Source: Ardenticatenaceae bacterium
GTDB taxonomy: Bacteria > Chloroflexota > Anaerolineae > Promineifilales > Promineifilaceae
Assembly (NCBI GenBank): GCA_011525915.1
Contig: WYBM01000051.1
Coordinates: 62,001 to 126,000, forward strand
Reading direction: 5' to 3'
DNA length: 64,000 bases
Position 1 is the stretch's first letter; each line of letters begins with the position of its first letter. The translations under genes and the position numbers were made by a program. This document shows positions 42,459 to 51,931 of the stretch, piece by piece. The notes under the pieces were generated by a model, which saw only the letters and a program-made list of their open reading frames with translations, did not search any database and was not told the origin of the DNA.

Positions 42459-43705
42459 GAGTCACATTCCTGGCTACGCACAGCCTGGAAAGCCCGGGCG
42501 GTGGTGGTCGCTTTTTCCCCCTAGCCAAAGCGCTGACAAACCATGGCCATATCGTGACGATGATTACGTTGCATCATGATTTTGCCCGGGTGAAGACAAG
42601 GGCATTTGTGCAAGAGGGGGTGCACGTCCATTATGTGGGACAGATGCACGTACACAAAGCGGACAACCAGAAGACGTATTTTAATCCGTGGCAGTTGTTA
42701 TGGGTCACGGCCGTGGCCACCCTGCGCCTTACCTGGGCCGCCTGGCGCACCCCCGCTGACGTCATTCACATTTGCAAAGCGCAACCGATGAACGGCCTGG
42801 CCGCCTGGGTGGTACACCTGCTAAAAAAGACACCGGTCTTTTTGGACAGTGACGATTACGAAGCCATAAACAACCGTTTTTCCGGCGTCTGGCAGCAGCG
42901 GATTGTGGCCTGGTTTGAAGATTGGCTCCCTTCCTTTGCCGCCGGTATCACCGCCAATACGACCTTTATTGCCAGCCGCTACCATGATCAGGGCTACCCG
43001 GCCGCCCAAATTGCCCTCGTGCCCAACGGCGTAGACCGCGCCCGGTTTGCCGTACTGGAAGCACCAGATGCTTCTGCCAAAATTGCTCAACTGCGAAGCC
43101 GCTTAGATATTCCTATGGACTGCCAGGTAGTGGTGTATGTGGGCAGTATGAGCCTGGTGAGCCACGCTATTGACCTGCTGCTGATCGCCTTTGCCCAAGT
43201 GCACCAGGCACAGCCGCACACGTGCCTGGTACTGGCCGGTGCCGGCGAAAATCTGGATGATATGCAGACATTGGCAGCGCAGTTAGGCATAGCTACGGCC
43301 GTGCGTTTTGCCGGCCGTGTGCCCGCCGCCGACGTTCCCTACTATTATTGCCTGGGGGATGTGTCCGTGGACCCTTTACGAAACGACGTAGCTGCCGCTT
43401 CGAGTTTGTCGTTAAAACTAGCAGAAAGCATCGTCTGCGGTGTGCCTTGTGTGACCGTTGATATTGGTGACCGTAAGGCCGCTGTGGGGTCAGCGGGCAC
43501 GGCCGTGCCTGCCGATGGCCCCTCATCGCTGGCCGCGGGTATCATGGCCATTCTGGATGATCCAGCGCTGGCGCAGCACATGAAAAGTGCCGCCCGGCAT
43601 ATGCGTGACCAACTTTGGTGGGACGCTCGCGCCCCCGCCTTTACCAGCCTATACCCCACCCCGACCGCCCAGACATTGCCTGAGCGGCGCGTTTCAGGTC
43701 ATTAA
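42455..43705 (+). CDS. Glycosyltransferase family 4 (GT-B)
   Basis: 416 residues starting at TTG 42455, within the TTGA overlap with the methyltransferase. The N-terminal MRVTFLATHSLESPGGGGRFFPLAKAL is the usual acceptor-side start. LDSDDYEAINNRFSG, ALVPNGVDRARF, VVVYVGSMS and LAESIVCGVPCVTVDIGDR are typical GT4 blocks, with the Glu of LAESIVCG at the donor site. It belongs to the coupled operon at 41625-47493 and probably adds one sugar of the repeat unit. The donor is unknown. Confidence 0.9.
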   Translation: MRVTFLATHSLESPGGGGRFFPLAKALTNHGHIVTMITLHHDFARVKTRAFVQEGVHVHYVGQMHVHKADNQKTYFNPWQLLWVTAVATLRLTWAAWRTPADVIHICKAQPMNGLAAWVVHLLKKTPVFLDSDDYEAINNRFSGVWQQRIVAWFEDWLPSFAAGITANTTFIASRYHDQGYPAAQIALVPNGVDRARFAVLEAPDASAKIAQLRSRLDIPMDCQVVVYVGSMSLVSHAIDLLLIAFAQVHQAQPHTCLVLAGAGENLDDMQTLAAQLGIATAVRFAGRVPAADVPYYYCLGDVSVDPLRNDVAAASSLSLKLAESIVCGVPCVTVDIGDRKAAVGSAGTAVPADGPSSLAAGIMAILDDPALAQHMKSAARHMRDQLWWDARAPAFTSLYPTPTAQTLPERRVSGH

Positions 43706-43706
43706 T

Positions 43707-45029
43707 ATGGTTGCGTTGGCCCGGCGATGGTGGAACCACACCATTCTTAAGAATATCGGTGCCCTGTTTTCGGGCACGGCCGTCGCCCGGGTTTTTTCGG
43801 CGCTGGGGTTGTTTATCATTGCCCGGCAGCTTGGCCCAGACGAATTCGGGGTGTTTGTATCGACGCTGTCACTGGCGAAGCTCACCTCGGTATTGTTTTC
43901 CCTGGGGCTGGATACCTGGCTGCTGCGTAACGGCCGTAACCACCCGGAACGGCCGTTGGCGGTGGCCAGCAGCGTCTGCTTGGGTATTAAGCTCAGCCTG
44001 GGGGCTGCCTGGTTTGTAGGCCTACTCCTCATCTCTCCGTTTTTGAAACAGGCCATTTTCCCGCGTGACGTCCTTATTCTGGCGGCGCTCTCCATCTGGC
44101 TTGACGAGCTGGCCAGCACGGGCTGGAGCACCTTCAAGACAGCGCTGCGCAACACCATCACCGTCTGGCTGATCATCGGTGCGCAGGGGTTGTTTTTTAT
44201 CGCCATTTTGCTGCTGGCAGGGAACGATGTAACAGTGACCCGGCCGTATATGGCCGCTCGCGCCCTTACCTCTGCCGTCAGCGGTGGGATGGCGTTGTGG
44301 CTGGTAGCCCGGTTGGTGGGCATTCATTGGCGACGCGCCCTCATGCCCTTTGTGCTGCGTGACACTGCCCCTTTTGGCCTGTCTGAAGGGTTGGCTGTCA
44401 TTTATGAGCGTGCCGATATCACCATTATCGGTCACTGGCTGGGCAAAACGGCCGCAGGCCTTTACGCTCCGGCCGTTTCATTGACGACAACCCTATTCCT
44501 TATCCCCCAGGCCATCTATGAAGTAATGCTGCCCGTCACCAGTGAAATGTTTGTACGCACACCCCAGCGCATCCGGCGGCAAGCTTTCCGTATTATCCTG
44601 CTCAGTGCCTTCTTAGGCGCTGCCTTAGGCCTAGGCATGGTGTTGATCGCCCGGCCTATTGTCTGGCTAATTTATGGGCCGGCGTATACCCTCTCCGGCG
44701 ACATTCTAACCATTCTTAGCACCATTTTAGTCTTTAAGAGTGTCAGCTTTGGGTCGGCAGCAGTGCTCACGGCTGTTGGCTGGCAAAACCGGCGCGTCAT
44801 GGTGCAGGCAGTGGCAGCGGCATTAAATATTGGACTGAATCTGGCCCTGGTACAGGTCTATGGGCTGTGGGGGGTAGCATACATCTACGTGCTGACAGAG
44901 GCAGTTTTGATGGTGGGCTATATCCTTTTTTACCTGCGCTGGCAGTCCACCTATAAAATAGAAGAGCCGGTGGTCGGGGCAATATATGATCAAGCACACC
45001 TGCCGCCAGTTCAGGGTAGTCAAGAATGA
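43707..45029 (+). CDS. Wzx-type polysaccharide flippase
   Basis: 440 residues from ATG at 43707, one base after the preceding stop; the frame is open upstream inside the glycosyltransferase gene but has no independent reason to start there. About 12 to 14 membrane helices of the MOP/Wzx family are seen, beginning NIGALFSGTAVARVFSALGLF and RQLGPDEFGVFVSTLSLAKL, which is the standard Wzx start. Wzx moves lipid-linked repeat units across the membrane. Overlaps the next gene in ATGA. No Wzy polymerase gene is recognised in the window. Confidence 0.92.
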   Translation: MVALARRWWNHTILKNIGALFSGTAVARVFSALGLFIIARQLGPDEFGVFVSTLSLAKLTSVLFSLGLDTWLLRNGRNHPERPLAVASSVCLGIKLSLGAAWFVGLLLISPFLKQAIFPRDVLILAALSIWLDELASTGWSTFKTALRNTITVWLIIGAQGLFFIAILLLAGNDVTVTRPYMAARALTSAVSGGMALWLVARLVGIHWRRALMPFVLRDTAPFGLSEGLAVIYERADITIIGHWLGKTAAGLYAPAVSLTTTLFLIPQAIYEVMLPVTSEMFVRTPQRIRRQAFRIILLSAFLGAALGLGMVLIARPIVWLIYGPAYTLSGDILTILSTILVFKSVSFGSAAVLTAVGWQNRRVMVQAVAAALNIGLNLALVQVYGLWGVAYIYVLTEAVLMVGYILFYLRWQSTYKIEEPVVGAIYDQAHLPPVQGSQE

Positions 45030-46315
45030 AAATTCTGATCGTCAATTTGCACTCCTCGCGCAACGCCGGGGATGATTTGCTGACACGGGTGACGGTGCAA
45101 CAACTGCTGACTGCCTTTGCCCAACCCAGCCTGGCCTTGTCTATGAATGATCCTCAGAGTTATGAAGGGCCAGGTACGGCCGTTGGTTCCTTTATGACCT
45201 GGTTTCGGCGGCAGCATGACGATATTTCCTGGCGACACTTTTTCATGTTCCCCTTCCTTTTAATAGAGACTCTGCTGCTGCTGCTGCTGTTCCGCTTGTT
45301 TGGCCTGTCGGCGCTGAAACTGGCCCCGGTCCGCCATCGCCCGCTGTTAACCGCATACTTCACGGCCGATCTGGTGGTCAGCAGCGCCGGGAACTTTTTA
45401 TATACCAGCGGCCGCCTGGGTCTGACCTTTGTGGTCTCCATTTACACCATGCTGTATGCCTGGCTGGCGGGAAAGCCGCTTTACACCATGCCCCAGACTA
45501 TCGGCCCACTGACTCGTGGTTGGGAGCGTTTGCTGGTCAGATGGACCGTTAACCGGGCGCGGCTGGTCTTTGTGCGTGATCTCATTTCCCTGACAGAGCT
45601 AGACAGCCTGGGCGTCAGCCATGATCGCCGCCGGGCCGTCCCTGACCTGGCCTTTGCCTACCCGGGCTGCCCCCCGGAAAGGGGCGCACACTTGCTGCAA
45701 ACGTATGGTCTGCCCTACCCCACCACCCGCCCTCGCCTGGGCGTAACGTTGATGAATTGGGCGGCACAAAACCCGGCGTTTACCAACCAGGCAGCCTATG
45801 AAACGGCCGTGGCCCACACCATCCGCGCCTTCATCACCACCCAAAACGGGCAGGCCATCTTGTTCTCACAGGTATGTGGCCCCACGATTATTGAGGATGA
45901 TCGCATACCGGCCCGGCGGGTCAAAGAGCAGCTTTTAGATTTGGGGGCCGATGTTGTTTTCATCGAGCAAGAGCCAACCACAGAGGCGTTAAAAGCCGCT
46001 TACGGCCTGATGGACGTATTCATTGGTACACGTCTGCATTCTAACATCTTTGCCGTCAGTGAAGGTGTGCCTGCCTTGATGATCGAATACCGTTACAAAA
46101 CCCGCGGCGTCATGCAGATGTTAGACCTGGAGGCCTGGGTTATGGACATTGAAGAGATAAATGAAGACAATTTAAACGCCAGATTCAGCCAGTTGTGGGC
46201 TGAACGAGACGCTGTAAAGAACCACATGCAAACGCGGCTGCCGGCCATCATCGCCGCCGCCGCAGAGGTGGGGCAGCTTATCGCCGCTGATTTTGCCCGG
46301 CAAACCCGATCATGA
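45026..46315 (+). CDS. Polysaccharide pyruvyl transferase family protein
   Basis: 429 residues. The family (CsaB/WcaK-like) adds a pyruvate ketal to sugars from phosphoenolpyruvate, giving surface glycans acidic groups that can anchor S-layer proteins. Visible motifs: NLHSSRNAGDDLLTRVTV at the start, YTMPQTIGPLTRGWERLL, FVRDLISLTEL and the C-terminal DVFIGTRLHSNIFAVSEGVP with the conserved RLH. One hydrophobic stretch (FPFLLIETLLLLLLFRLFGL) could be a peripheral membrane anchor. Coupled on both sides by ATGA overlaps. Confidence 0.9.
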   Translation: MKILIVNLHSSRNAGDDLLTRVTVQQLLTAFAQPSLALSMNDPQSYEGPGTAVGSFMTWFRRQHDDISWRHFFMFPFLLIETLLLLLLFRLFGLSALKLAPVRHRPLLTAYFTADLVVSSAGNFLYTSGRLGLTFVVSIYTMLYAWLAGKPLYTMPQTIGPLTRGWERLLVRWTVNRARLVFVRDLISLTELDSLGVSHDRRRAVPDLAFAYPGCPPERGAHLLQTYGLPYPTTRPRLGVTLMNWAAQNPAFTNQAAYETAVAHTIRAFITTQNGQAILFSQVCGPTIIEDDRIPARRVKEQLLDLGADVVFIEQEPTTEALKAAYGLMDVFIGTRLHSNIFAVSEGVPALMIEYRYKTRGVMQMLDLEAWVMDIEEINEDNLNARFSQLWAERDAVKNHMQTRLPAIIAAAAEVGQLIAADFARQTRS

Positions 46316-47493
46316 ACCGTATTCGTGTCTTAGAAATTATCTCTGGTTTTGCCGTAGAAGGGCCGCTGGGCGGCATTGAGCGTTTTGGCATTGAACTGGC
46401 CCAGGCATTAGACGCCAACCTGATTGAGCCGGTCGTCTGTGGCATGTGGTCTTATGGCGTGCCGTATGAATGGGATTGGGTCACATTTCTGGCAGACAAA
46501 AACATCGAGGCGTTCATAGCCGCTCCCTGGCAGGAGAGCCGACCCATGACCAGCTTTTGGCACGCTTACCGGGGCTGCCAGCGTCAGCTACAGCAGCCGG
46601 TGGACATCATCCACAGCCATTGCCAGTTTGGTGATGTGTTGGCCCTGTGGCTTAAACGACAGTTGGGGGCCAGGGTGCTGGTGCGGACGGTACACAATGA
46701 GCGGGAATGGGGCAAACGGCCGTTACGGCGCCTGCTGCTGACCAACGGTCTTTACCCCTGGCGCTTTGACCGGGAAATTGGGGTGGCCCAGCAGGTGGTG
46801 GACAATCTTAACAATCGGCCCCTGGCCCGCTGGCGGCAGCAGTCAGCCATCTTAGGATACAATGCCCTGAATTTGAACCGTTTCACTACCATCCAGGTAG
46901 ACAAAGCGGCTAAACGTCGTAGTTTGGGTATCCCCGTTGATGCCCTCCTTGTAGGCACGATTGGCCGCCTGTCTGCACAAAAGGGGTACAGCGTGTTGTT
47001 AGACGCCGCCGTACAACTTTTACGTACCCTGCCTGATGTTTACTTTCTCATTGTGGGTACGGGGGATTTAGAAGAAACACTGCAGCAGCAAGCGTACCAA
47101 CTGGGCATAACAGCGCGTGTCTTATTCACAGGGGCACGACATGACGTAGAAGAACTACTAACTATCATGGATGTGTTTGTGAATTCTTCGCTGTGGGAAG
47201 GGCTGCCTACGGTGGTGATGGAAAGTATGGCTGCCCGCGTCCCTGTGATTGCGACACGGGTAGCGGGCAACCTGGAGCTTATTCAAGACGGCGTTACCGG
47301 CCTGTTGGTGACGCCGGGTGACGCCACTCAACTGGCGACCGCCATTGGCAACATGCGTGCGCTGCCGCCAGCGGCGCGCACGCAGATGGCGGCCAGGGCA
47401 CGGGACTTTGTAGCTGAACGTTTTTCCATCACGGCCGTAGCGCGGCAGCATAACCAGCTCTACCAACAACTGCTGCGTGAGGCCCTATCATAA
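46312..47493 (+). CDS. Glycosyltransferase family 4 (GT-B)
   Basis: 393 residues, last gene of the coupled operon. N-terminal VLEIISGFAVEGPLGGIERFG, the donor-domain block LVGTIGRLSAQKGYSVLLDAA, and the E-x7-E-type motif NSSLWEGLPTVVMESMAARVP are canonical GT4 features. It is similar to the EPS glycosyltransferases of many operons. It starts inside the preceding stop (ATGA) and is followed by a convergent lipoprotein gene after 7 bp. Confidence 0.9.
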   Translation: MNRIRVLEIISGFAVEGPLGGIERFGIELAQALDANLIEPVVCGMWSYGVPYEWDWVTFLADKNIEAFIAAPWQESRPMTSFWHAYRGCQRQLQQPVDIIHSHCQFGDVLALWLKRQLGARVLVRTVHNEREWGKRPLRRLLLTNGLYPWRFDREIGVAQQVVDNLNNRPLARWRQQSAILGYNALNLNRFTTIQVDKAAKRRSLGIPVDALLVGTIGRLSAQKGYSVLLDAAVQLLRTLPDVYFLIVGTGDLEETLQQQAYQLGITARVLFTGARHDVEELLTIMDVFVNSSLWEGLPTVVMESMAARVPVIATRVAGNLELIQDGVTGLLVTPGDATQLATAIGNMRALPPAARTQMAARARDFVAERFSITAVARQHNQLYQQLLREALS

Positions 47494-47500
47494 ACCGTCT

Positions 47501-48139
47501 CTACTGCCAGAGCTGTAAAACCACCTCAATCACGGCCATATCCAGAATATTATCTGCGTCGGCCGTCCACACTTGCGCCTTGCCGTTGTTGTCCTCAATG
47601 ATATCGTAATCATTGACCTCCGGGTTGCCGATCACCAAGACGTAATCCCCGGCGGGAATGTCTACCACGGCAAAACGGCCGTCGCTGTCGGTGACTGACT
47701 GCGGGCTGTGGGCGCCATCCAACACAAAGGCGCCGCTGTCCCCCTGGCGGTAAACCTCGGCCAGGAAAACCGGCACGTTGATGACCGGTTTCTGACTTTT
47801 TTGATGTATCACCACTCCGGTGACTGTGGCCAGACCCGGCTGTGGCGGCAGCACCTCGGCGTGCCATTCAGCCGCCACCGGCTGCGCCGGGATAACCTGT
47901 ACGCCCGGGTACCCGGCGGCCAGACAGTCACCCCCCGGCGCCGGGTAGCCACTCGCGGCACTGTCTGCCGGGTAACCCGCGCCAGGGCTGACACAATCTG
48001 TGCCACTGCCACCGGTAGACCCTGGCGGGGCGGTGCTAACAGACGAGCCCGTGGTGGCTGTAGGGGTTGGGGCTTCCTGGCAAGTCGTTAAACCGGCCAG
48101 GATCAACATAAAACAAGCAAAAAACCATGTCGTTTTCAT
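47501..48139 (-). CDS. Putative lipoprotein with carboxypeptidase-regulatory-like beta domain
   Basis: 212 residues. N-terminal FFACFMLILAGLTTCQ reads as a lipoprotein signal with the modified cysteine at residue 20, although the box LTTC is weak. A Gly-Tyr-Pro-rich linker (GAGYPADSAASGYPAPGG) follows. The C-terminal half (TVTGVVIHQKSQKPVINVPV, SVTDSDGRFAVVDIPAGDYVLVIG) is a CarboxypepD-regulatory-like or SD-repeat-like beta-sandwich, commonly found in surface proteins. Anchored outside the membrane; role likely adhesive or structural. Confidence 0.75.
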   Translation of the reverse strand: MKTTWFFACFMLILAGLTTCQEAPTPTATTGSSVSTAPPGSTGGSGTDCVSPGAGYPADSAASGYPAPGGDCLAAGYPGVQVIPAQPVAAEWHAEVLPPQPGLATVTGVVIHQKSQKPVINVPVFLAEVYRQGDSGAFVLDGAHSPQSVTDSDGRFAVVDIPAGDYVLVIGNPEVNDYDIIEDNNGKAQVWTADADNILDMAVIEVVLQLWQ

Positions 48140-48534
48140 GAAAACTCTCCATAAACATTTTTAATCCACAGGACTGAATACGTTGTCACAGGAGTTATGC
48201 ACCCTTTGGTAAGGGCAGGCCTTGTGCCTGCACCCGCTTCAGGTGGCCACAAGGGTCGCCCGGCCATCATTTAGTTAACCCTATATGAATCAGTCCGGGC
48301 ACAATAGTAATAAAACCAAGCGATACAGGCAATCCAGCCGCGGCAACATTTTGCCGACGTTAACCAATGACCACATTTTAATTAAGCACCCACCACGCCC
48401 CCAAATGCCGGATTAAAGTGGGATTAACCCGGAAAATACTCCGTATGGGTTATTGAGGCACTCCTACTATGCGGCTAAAATCCAGGGTGTAGAAAAAGAT
48501 CAGTCTCACAATAACACTAAAAGGAGTGGTTTTT
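48140..48534. other. Intergenic region with promoter and REP-like hairpin
   Basis: About 395 bp with no gene. A short hairpin GCAGGC/GCCTGC lies at 48215-48231 in AAGGGCAGGCCTTGTGCC, similar to REP-like sequences. The promoter at 48453-48481 and the ribosome binding site AAAGGAG at 48520-48526 serve the next gene. Confidence 0.6.
48453..48481 (+). promoter_or_regulatory. Promoter of the secreted repeat protein gene
   Basis: -35 TTGAGG (48453-48458), 17-bp spacer, -10 TAAAAT (48476-48481), followed by a leader of about 45 nt and AAAGGAG eight bases before the ATG. Confidence 0.6.
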
Positions 48535-49941
48535 ATGAAACACATGAGATTCGTTTTACTTTTTGTTTTTGTTGCTTTACTGGCAGTTGTTGGCATTTCG
48601 TATGGGCAGGCCTACACTACGTCCATGACCACATCTGTTACCTACCAAAATGTAGGTACGGCGGATGCCAACGTGCTGTTTCAGTTCTACGCCGAGAATA
48701 GCGGTACGGCCATTGATGTCAACCGCACCATCCCCGCCGGTGCTGGCGCTTCCCTCTTTGTGGGCAGCCTGAGCGAGATTTCACCCGGGTTTAATGGCTC
48801 TGCGGTTATGTCCTCAGACCAGCCTATTGTGGCCACCCTGGTGCAAATTCCTTCTAGCACGGCCGTGAAAAATCGCCCGCTGTCCAACGGGTTCAGCAGC
48901 GGTACCAATACAGTTTTGCTGCCCACCGTGTTGAAGAATCAATTCAACACCACCTCTCGCTTCTCCATCCAGAATATCAGCTCTGAGGCCGTCAACCTGA
49001 CCGTCAACATTTATAACGCCTCAGCGCCCAGCGACCCGCCCATCGTCGTCACCCACAACAGCTTACCGGCTGGCGCCGCCAAGTACTTTGACATGGGTAC
49101 CCTGTCTCAGGTGACGCCCGCTTCCTTTAATGGTTCGGCCACCGTCACGGCCGTGGCCACCGATGGCAGCGGTGACGTAGCCATTGTGGGTTCTTCTCTG
49201 GAAGCCTCTACCACCGGCCCTGAGACCTCCGCCTTTGAGGGTGTAAGTGGTGGTTCCACCACTGTGTATATGGCCACCGGTTTATGCCAGGCCTTTGGCG
49301 CTTCCAGCGCTTACGCCATCCAAAACGTAGGTACTGCAGCCGCCTCCGTCACCGTCACCTATGCCAGCGGCCAGACCGCTATGCAAACCATTCAGCCTGG
49401 CGCTAAATACAGCTTTATTGCCTGTGATGCGCTGCCCGCCGGCACCAGCACCGCTGCCACCATTACTTCTAACCAGCCCATCGTGGGTATTGGCAAGGTC
49501 TTTGGCAGTGGTAACTCCACCGCCTGGGTGGGTGCCGACGCCGGCGCGGAAAGGATTGCCCTGCCATATGTGCGCTTTACTGTTGCCAACTGGGTCGCGG
49601 GTACCCATCAGCGTGGCTACCTGGCCATCCAGAACATTGGCGGGCCGTTGGCAGCTGGCGACGTGACCTTGAGCTATCGTGACCGGAACGGTGTTGAAGT
49701 AGGCACACACGCCCTGCCGGCTATGGCTACCGGCGCCAAAGCCAACTCCCATGCCACCCATCCAAACGTGGTCGGCAACCCCGCTGACCTGCAAGAGTTT
49801 GGCTATGTAGGCGGTTTTGGTGGTAGTGTTGTGGTTGAAGGCCCGGCTGGCAGCCAACTGCTGGCCCTGGTTCGTATTCAATCATACACAAGTGCCACCA
49901 GCGTCGTTGGTGAAGACGCCACCGGTATTCCGATTCCCTAA
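48535..49941 (+). CDS. Secreted protein with four Ig-like beta repeats
   Basis: 468 residues from ATG at 48535, selected by AAAGGAG at 48520-48526. A signal peptide ([21 protein letters not shown], cut near GQA) is followed by four repeats of about 100 residues, each opening with a variant of xxQNVGTA ([48 protein letters not shown]) and containing SLPAG or TIPAG, then SNQPIVG-type ends. This is a CARDB/Ig-like surface protein pattern. No anchor is seen, so it may be released or bound to the surface by its repeats. Strong promoter, binding site and terminator suggest high expression. Confidence 0.82.
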   Translation: MKHMRFVLLFVFVALLAVVGISYGQAYTTSMTTSVTYQNVGTADANVLFQFYAENSGTAIDVNRTIPAGAGASLFVGSLSEISPGFNGSAVMSSDQPIVATLVQIPSSTAVKNRPLSNGFSSGTNTVLLPTVLKNQFNTTSRFSIQNISSEAVNLTVNIYNASAPSDPPIVVTHNSLPAGAAKYFDMGTLSQVTPASFNGSATVTAVATDGSGDVAIVGSSLEASTTGPETSAFEGVSGGSTTVYMATGLCQAFGASSAYAIQNVGTAAASVTVTYASGQTAMQTIQPGAKYSFIACDALPAGTSTAATITSNQPIVGIGKVFGSGNSTAWVGADAGAERIALPYVRFTVANWVAGTHQRGYLAIQNIGGPLAAGDVTLSYRDRNGVEVGTHALPAMATGAKANSHATHPNVVGNPADLQEFGYVGGFGGSVVVEGPAGSQLLALVRIQSYTSATSVVGEDATGIPIP

Positions 49942-49972
49942 GTAACAAAACTCCTCTAAGTTGAGGTTTGAA

Positions 49973-50004
49973 GGAGGCGTAAGTGTTTTTACGCCTCCTT
50001 TTTT
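49973..50004 (+). terminator. Strong intrinsic terminator after the secreted repeat protein
   Basis: Perfect 10-bp stem GGAGGCGTAA and TTACGCCTCC, 6-nt loop, followed by TTTTTTG. It begins 32 bp past the stop codon. Confidence 0.93.
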
Positions 50005-50018
50005 GTCTCTTCTATCCT

Positions 50019-50747
50019 ATGAATCTTCATCGCGCTTCATTTTATTTCCATAACTTTCAAAAGTTGGCCCGGCTCTGGCTAAAGGATAGGGAAGCCACGG
50101 CCGTTATCAAACAAGTACGGGCCGACAAGTTGACATACCTGGAACCGGCAGCGCTGATTGACCTGCACACACGTGTGACCCAGGTGGAACAACAAGGCCT
50201 GTCCGGTATCATGATTGAAGCCGGCTGCGCCCTGGGCGGTTCAGCCCTGGTTATAGCGGCCGGTAAACAGCCTGATCGCCCCTTGTACCTCTACGATGCC
50301 TTTGAAATGATCCCCCCGCCATCAACGGCCGACGGGGCCGATGCCCAACAGCGCTTTGACGTCATTGCTTCCGGTCAGGCAACGGGCATCAAGGGGGGTA
50401 CCTATTATGGTTACCGGGCAAACTTGCTGGCCCAGGTGCAACATACGTTTACCCACTACGGTTTCGAAACTGATGAACAACACATCCACTTCGTTAAGGG
50501 ATTTTATGAGGACACCCTGGCTGTAAACCAGCCAGTGGCGCTGGCGCATATTGATTGTGACTGGCATGATTCGGTGATGACCTGCCTGCAGCGTATTGAG
50601 CCACACCTGGTTTCAGGGGGGGTTCTGATCATTGATGATTACAAAGATTGGTCTGGCTGCCGCACGGCCGTAGACACTTATTTTGCCAACCGCCAGGATG
50701 AATTTGTGTTTGAGATGAAATCGCGCTTGCATATTGTACGCAAATGA
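50019..50747 (+). CDS. TylF/MycF-like O-methyltransferase family protein
   Basis: 242 residues from ATG at 50019; the frame is open upstream only into the terminator. The SAM-binding block is MIEAGCALGGSALVIAAG, the acidic loop LYLYDAFEMIPPPS, and the metal-binding ALAHIDCDWHDSVMTCL with LIIDDYKDW, matching macrocin O-methyltransferase relatives. Relatives methylate sugars or polyketides. It lies among glycan genes, so a sugar O-methyltransferase is the likely function. No ribosome binding site is clear. Confidence 0.85.
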   Translation: MNLHRASFYFHNFQKLARLWLKDREATAVIKQVRADKLTYLEPAALIDLHTRVTQVEQQGLSGIMIEAGCALGGSALVIAAGKQPDRPLYLYDAFEMIPPPSTADGADAQQRFDVIASGQATGIKGGTYYGYRANLLAQVQHTFTHYGFETDEQHIHFVKGFYEDTLAVNQPVALAHIDCDWHDSVMTCLQRIEPHLVSGGVLIIDDYKDWSGCRTAVDTYFANRQDEFVFEMKSRLHIVRK

Positions 50748-50754
50748 CGAGGGG

Positions 50755-51897
50755 TCAAGCCTCAGGCAGCAGGTTAACTATCTGTTTCAGGAGTACATCC
50801 CAGCTAAAGCGCGCATCCGCCTGGATATGGGGGGCAAACACGGCGGCCCCTCCCTGCGCAAAGTAATCCAGGATGCTTTGCGCCAGCAAAGACGGGTTCT
50901 CTGGTGGCACGACCAAACCGGTACGGCCGTGGTGCACTACCTCTGCCAACCCGCCCACATCTGTGGTGATCACGGGTTTCCCCCGGCCAAAGGCCATTTG
51001 CACAATGCCGCTCTGTGTGGCTGCGCGGTACGGTAAGACAATCACATCCGCCCGATCTATACAAGCCGCCAACCATTCATCCGGCAGGTATTGGTTCCAG
51101 ATGGTCACAGCCTCATGCAAGCGAAGCCGGTCTATTTGTTGGCGATACTGCACTTCACCATCTTGCCAGAACTCGCCAGCTACTAACAGGTGCAGCGGCC
51201 GTGTCTGCACAGCTATTGCCAGCGCCTCCAGCAGCACATCCAACCCTTTGTACGGCCGTACCAGGCCGCAAAACAACAACAGCGGCCGGTCATCCGGCAA
51301 ATCTACCGGTAAGGGCGCCAGGTCGGCACTTGCCCCACCCAATTCTGCATACGTAGGATGCGGTGTTACCTGGTAGCGCGCCCATGGCACCAACTGTTGT
51401 AAAATCTGCCCATCTGCCTGAGAATGCACAATAAAACGATCCCCACGCCCTAAGACCCATCGTACCATCTTTGGCAGCCAAAGGTGACTCAAACGGTTCC
51501 GTTCATGCGGCAGCACATTGTGACAAATGAAAATCAACGTCGGGGAAGCAGGCAAACGTTTAATGCCCCGGCCTAAAACCGCCCAGGCGAGGGCAAAGTA
51601 AGGGTGCCACCAGGGCATGATGACCACGTCCGGCTGCCAGGCGCGCAGGCGATGGAGGGTTTTGCGCCAGGTAAGTGGGCGAAGGGGGTCCAGAATATAT
51701 TCGGCGGCGGTTTGCAACGGCCGTTCACTAGGGTCTTTGTCACTCTTACCGGGAAAGAGCCAACCAGGGTACTGCCGTCCAAAAGAAATCAGCAATACCT
51801 CATGATCTACACGTAAATGGCGCGCCAGGAGCGTGGTGTAATGGGCAATGCCTCCCCGGTAAGGGTATGTGGGCCCAATCAGGGCATAGCGGGTCAT
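50755..51897 (-). CDS. Glycosyltransferase family 4 (GT-B)
   Basis: 380 residues. N-terminal LIGPTYPYRGGIAHYTTLLA, donor-domain LLFCGLVRPYKGLDVLLEAL and VIVLPYRAATQSGIVQMAFGRG followed by TDVGGLAEVV are clear GT4 features; the E-x7-E motif appears as Q-x7-G in this clade. It ends 8 bp from the convergent methyltransferase gene and is divergent (34 bp) from the epimerase at 51932, so their promoters must overlap the coding starts. The donor is unknown. Confidence 0.9.
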   Translation of the reverse strand: MTRYALIGPTYPYRGGIAHYTTLLARHLRVDHEVLLISFGRQYPGWLFPGKSDKDPSERPLQTAAEYILDPLRPLTWRKTLHRLRAWQPDVVIMPWWHPYFALAWAVLGRGIKRLPASPTLIFICHNVLPHERNRLSHLWLPKMVRWVLGRGDRFIVHSQADGQILQQLVPWARYQVTPHPTYAELGGASADLAPLPVDLPDDRPLLLFCGLVRPYKGLDVLLEALAIAVQTRPLHLLVAGEFWQDGEVQYRQQIDRLRLHEAVTIWNQYLPDEWLAACIDRADVIVLPYRAATQSGIVQMAFGRGKPVITTDVGGLAEVVHHGRTGLVVPPENPSLLAQSILDYFAQGGAAVFAPHIQADARFSWDVLLKQIVNLLPEA

Positions 51898-51931
51898 AGC
51901 CGGGATTATAAGGGGAGGCTAGAATTACGCC

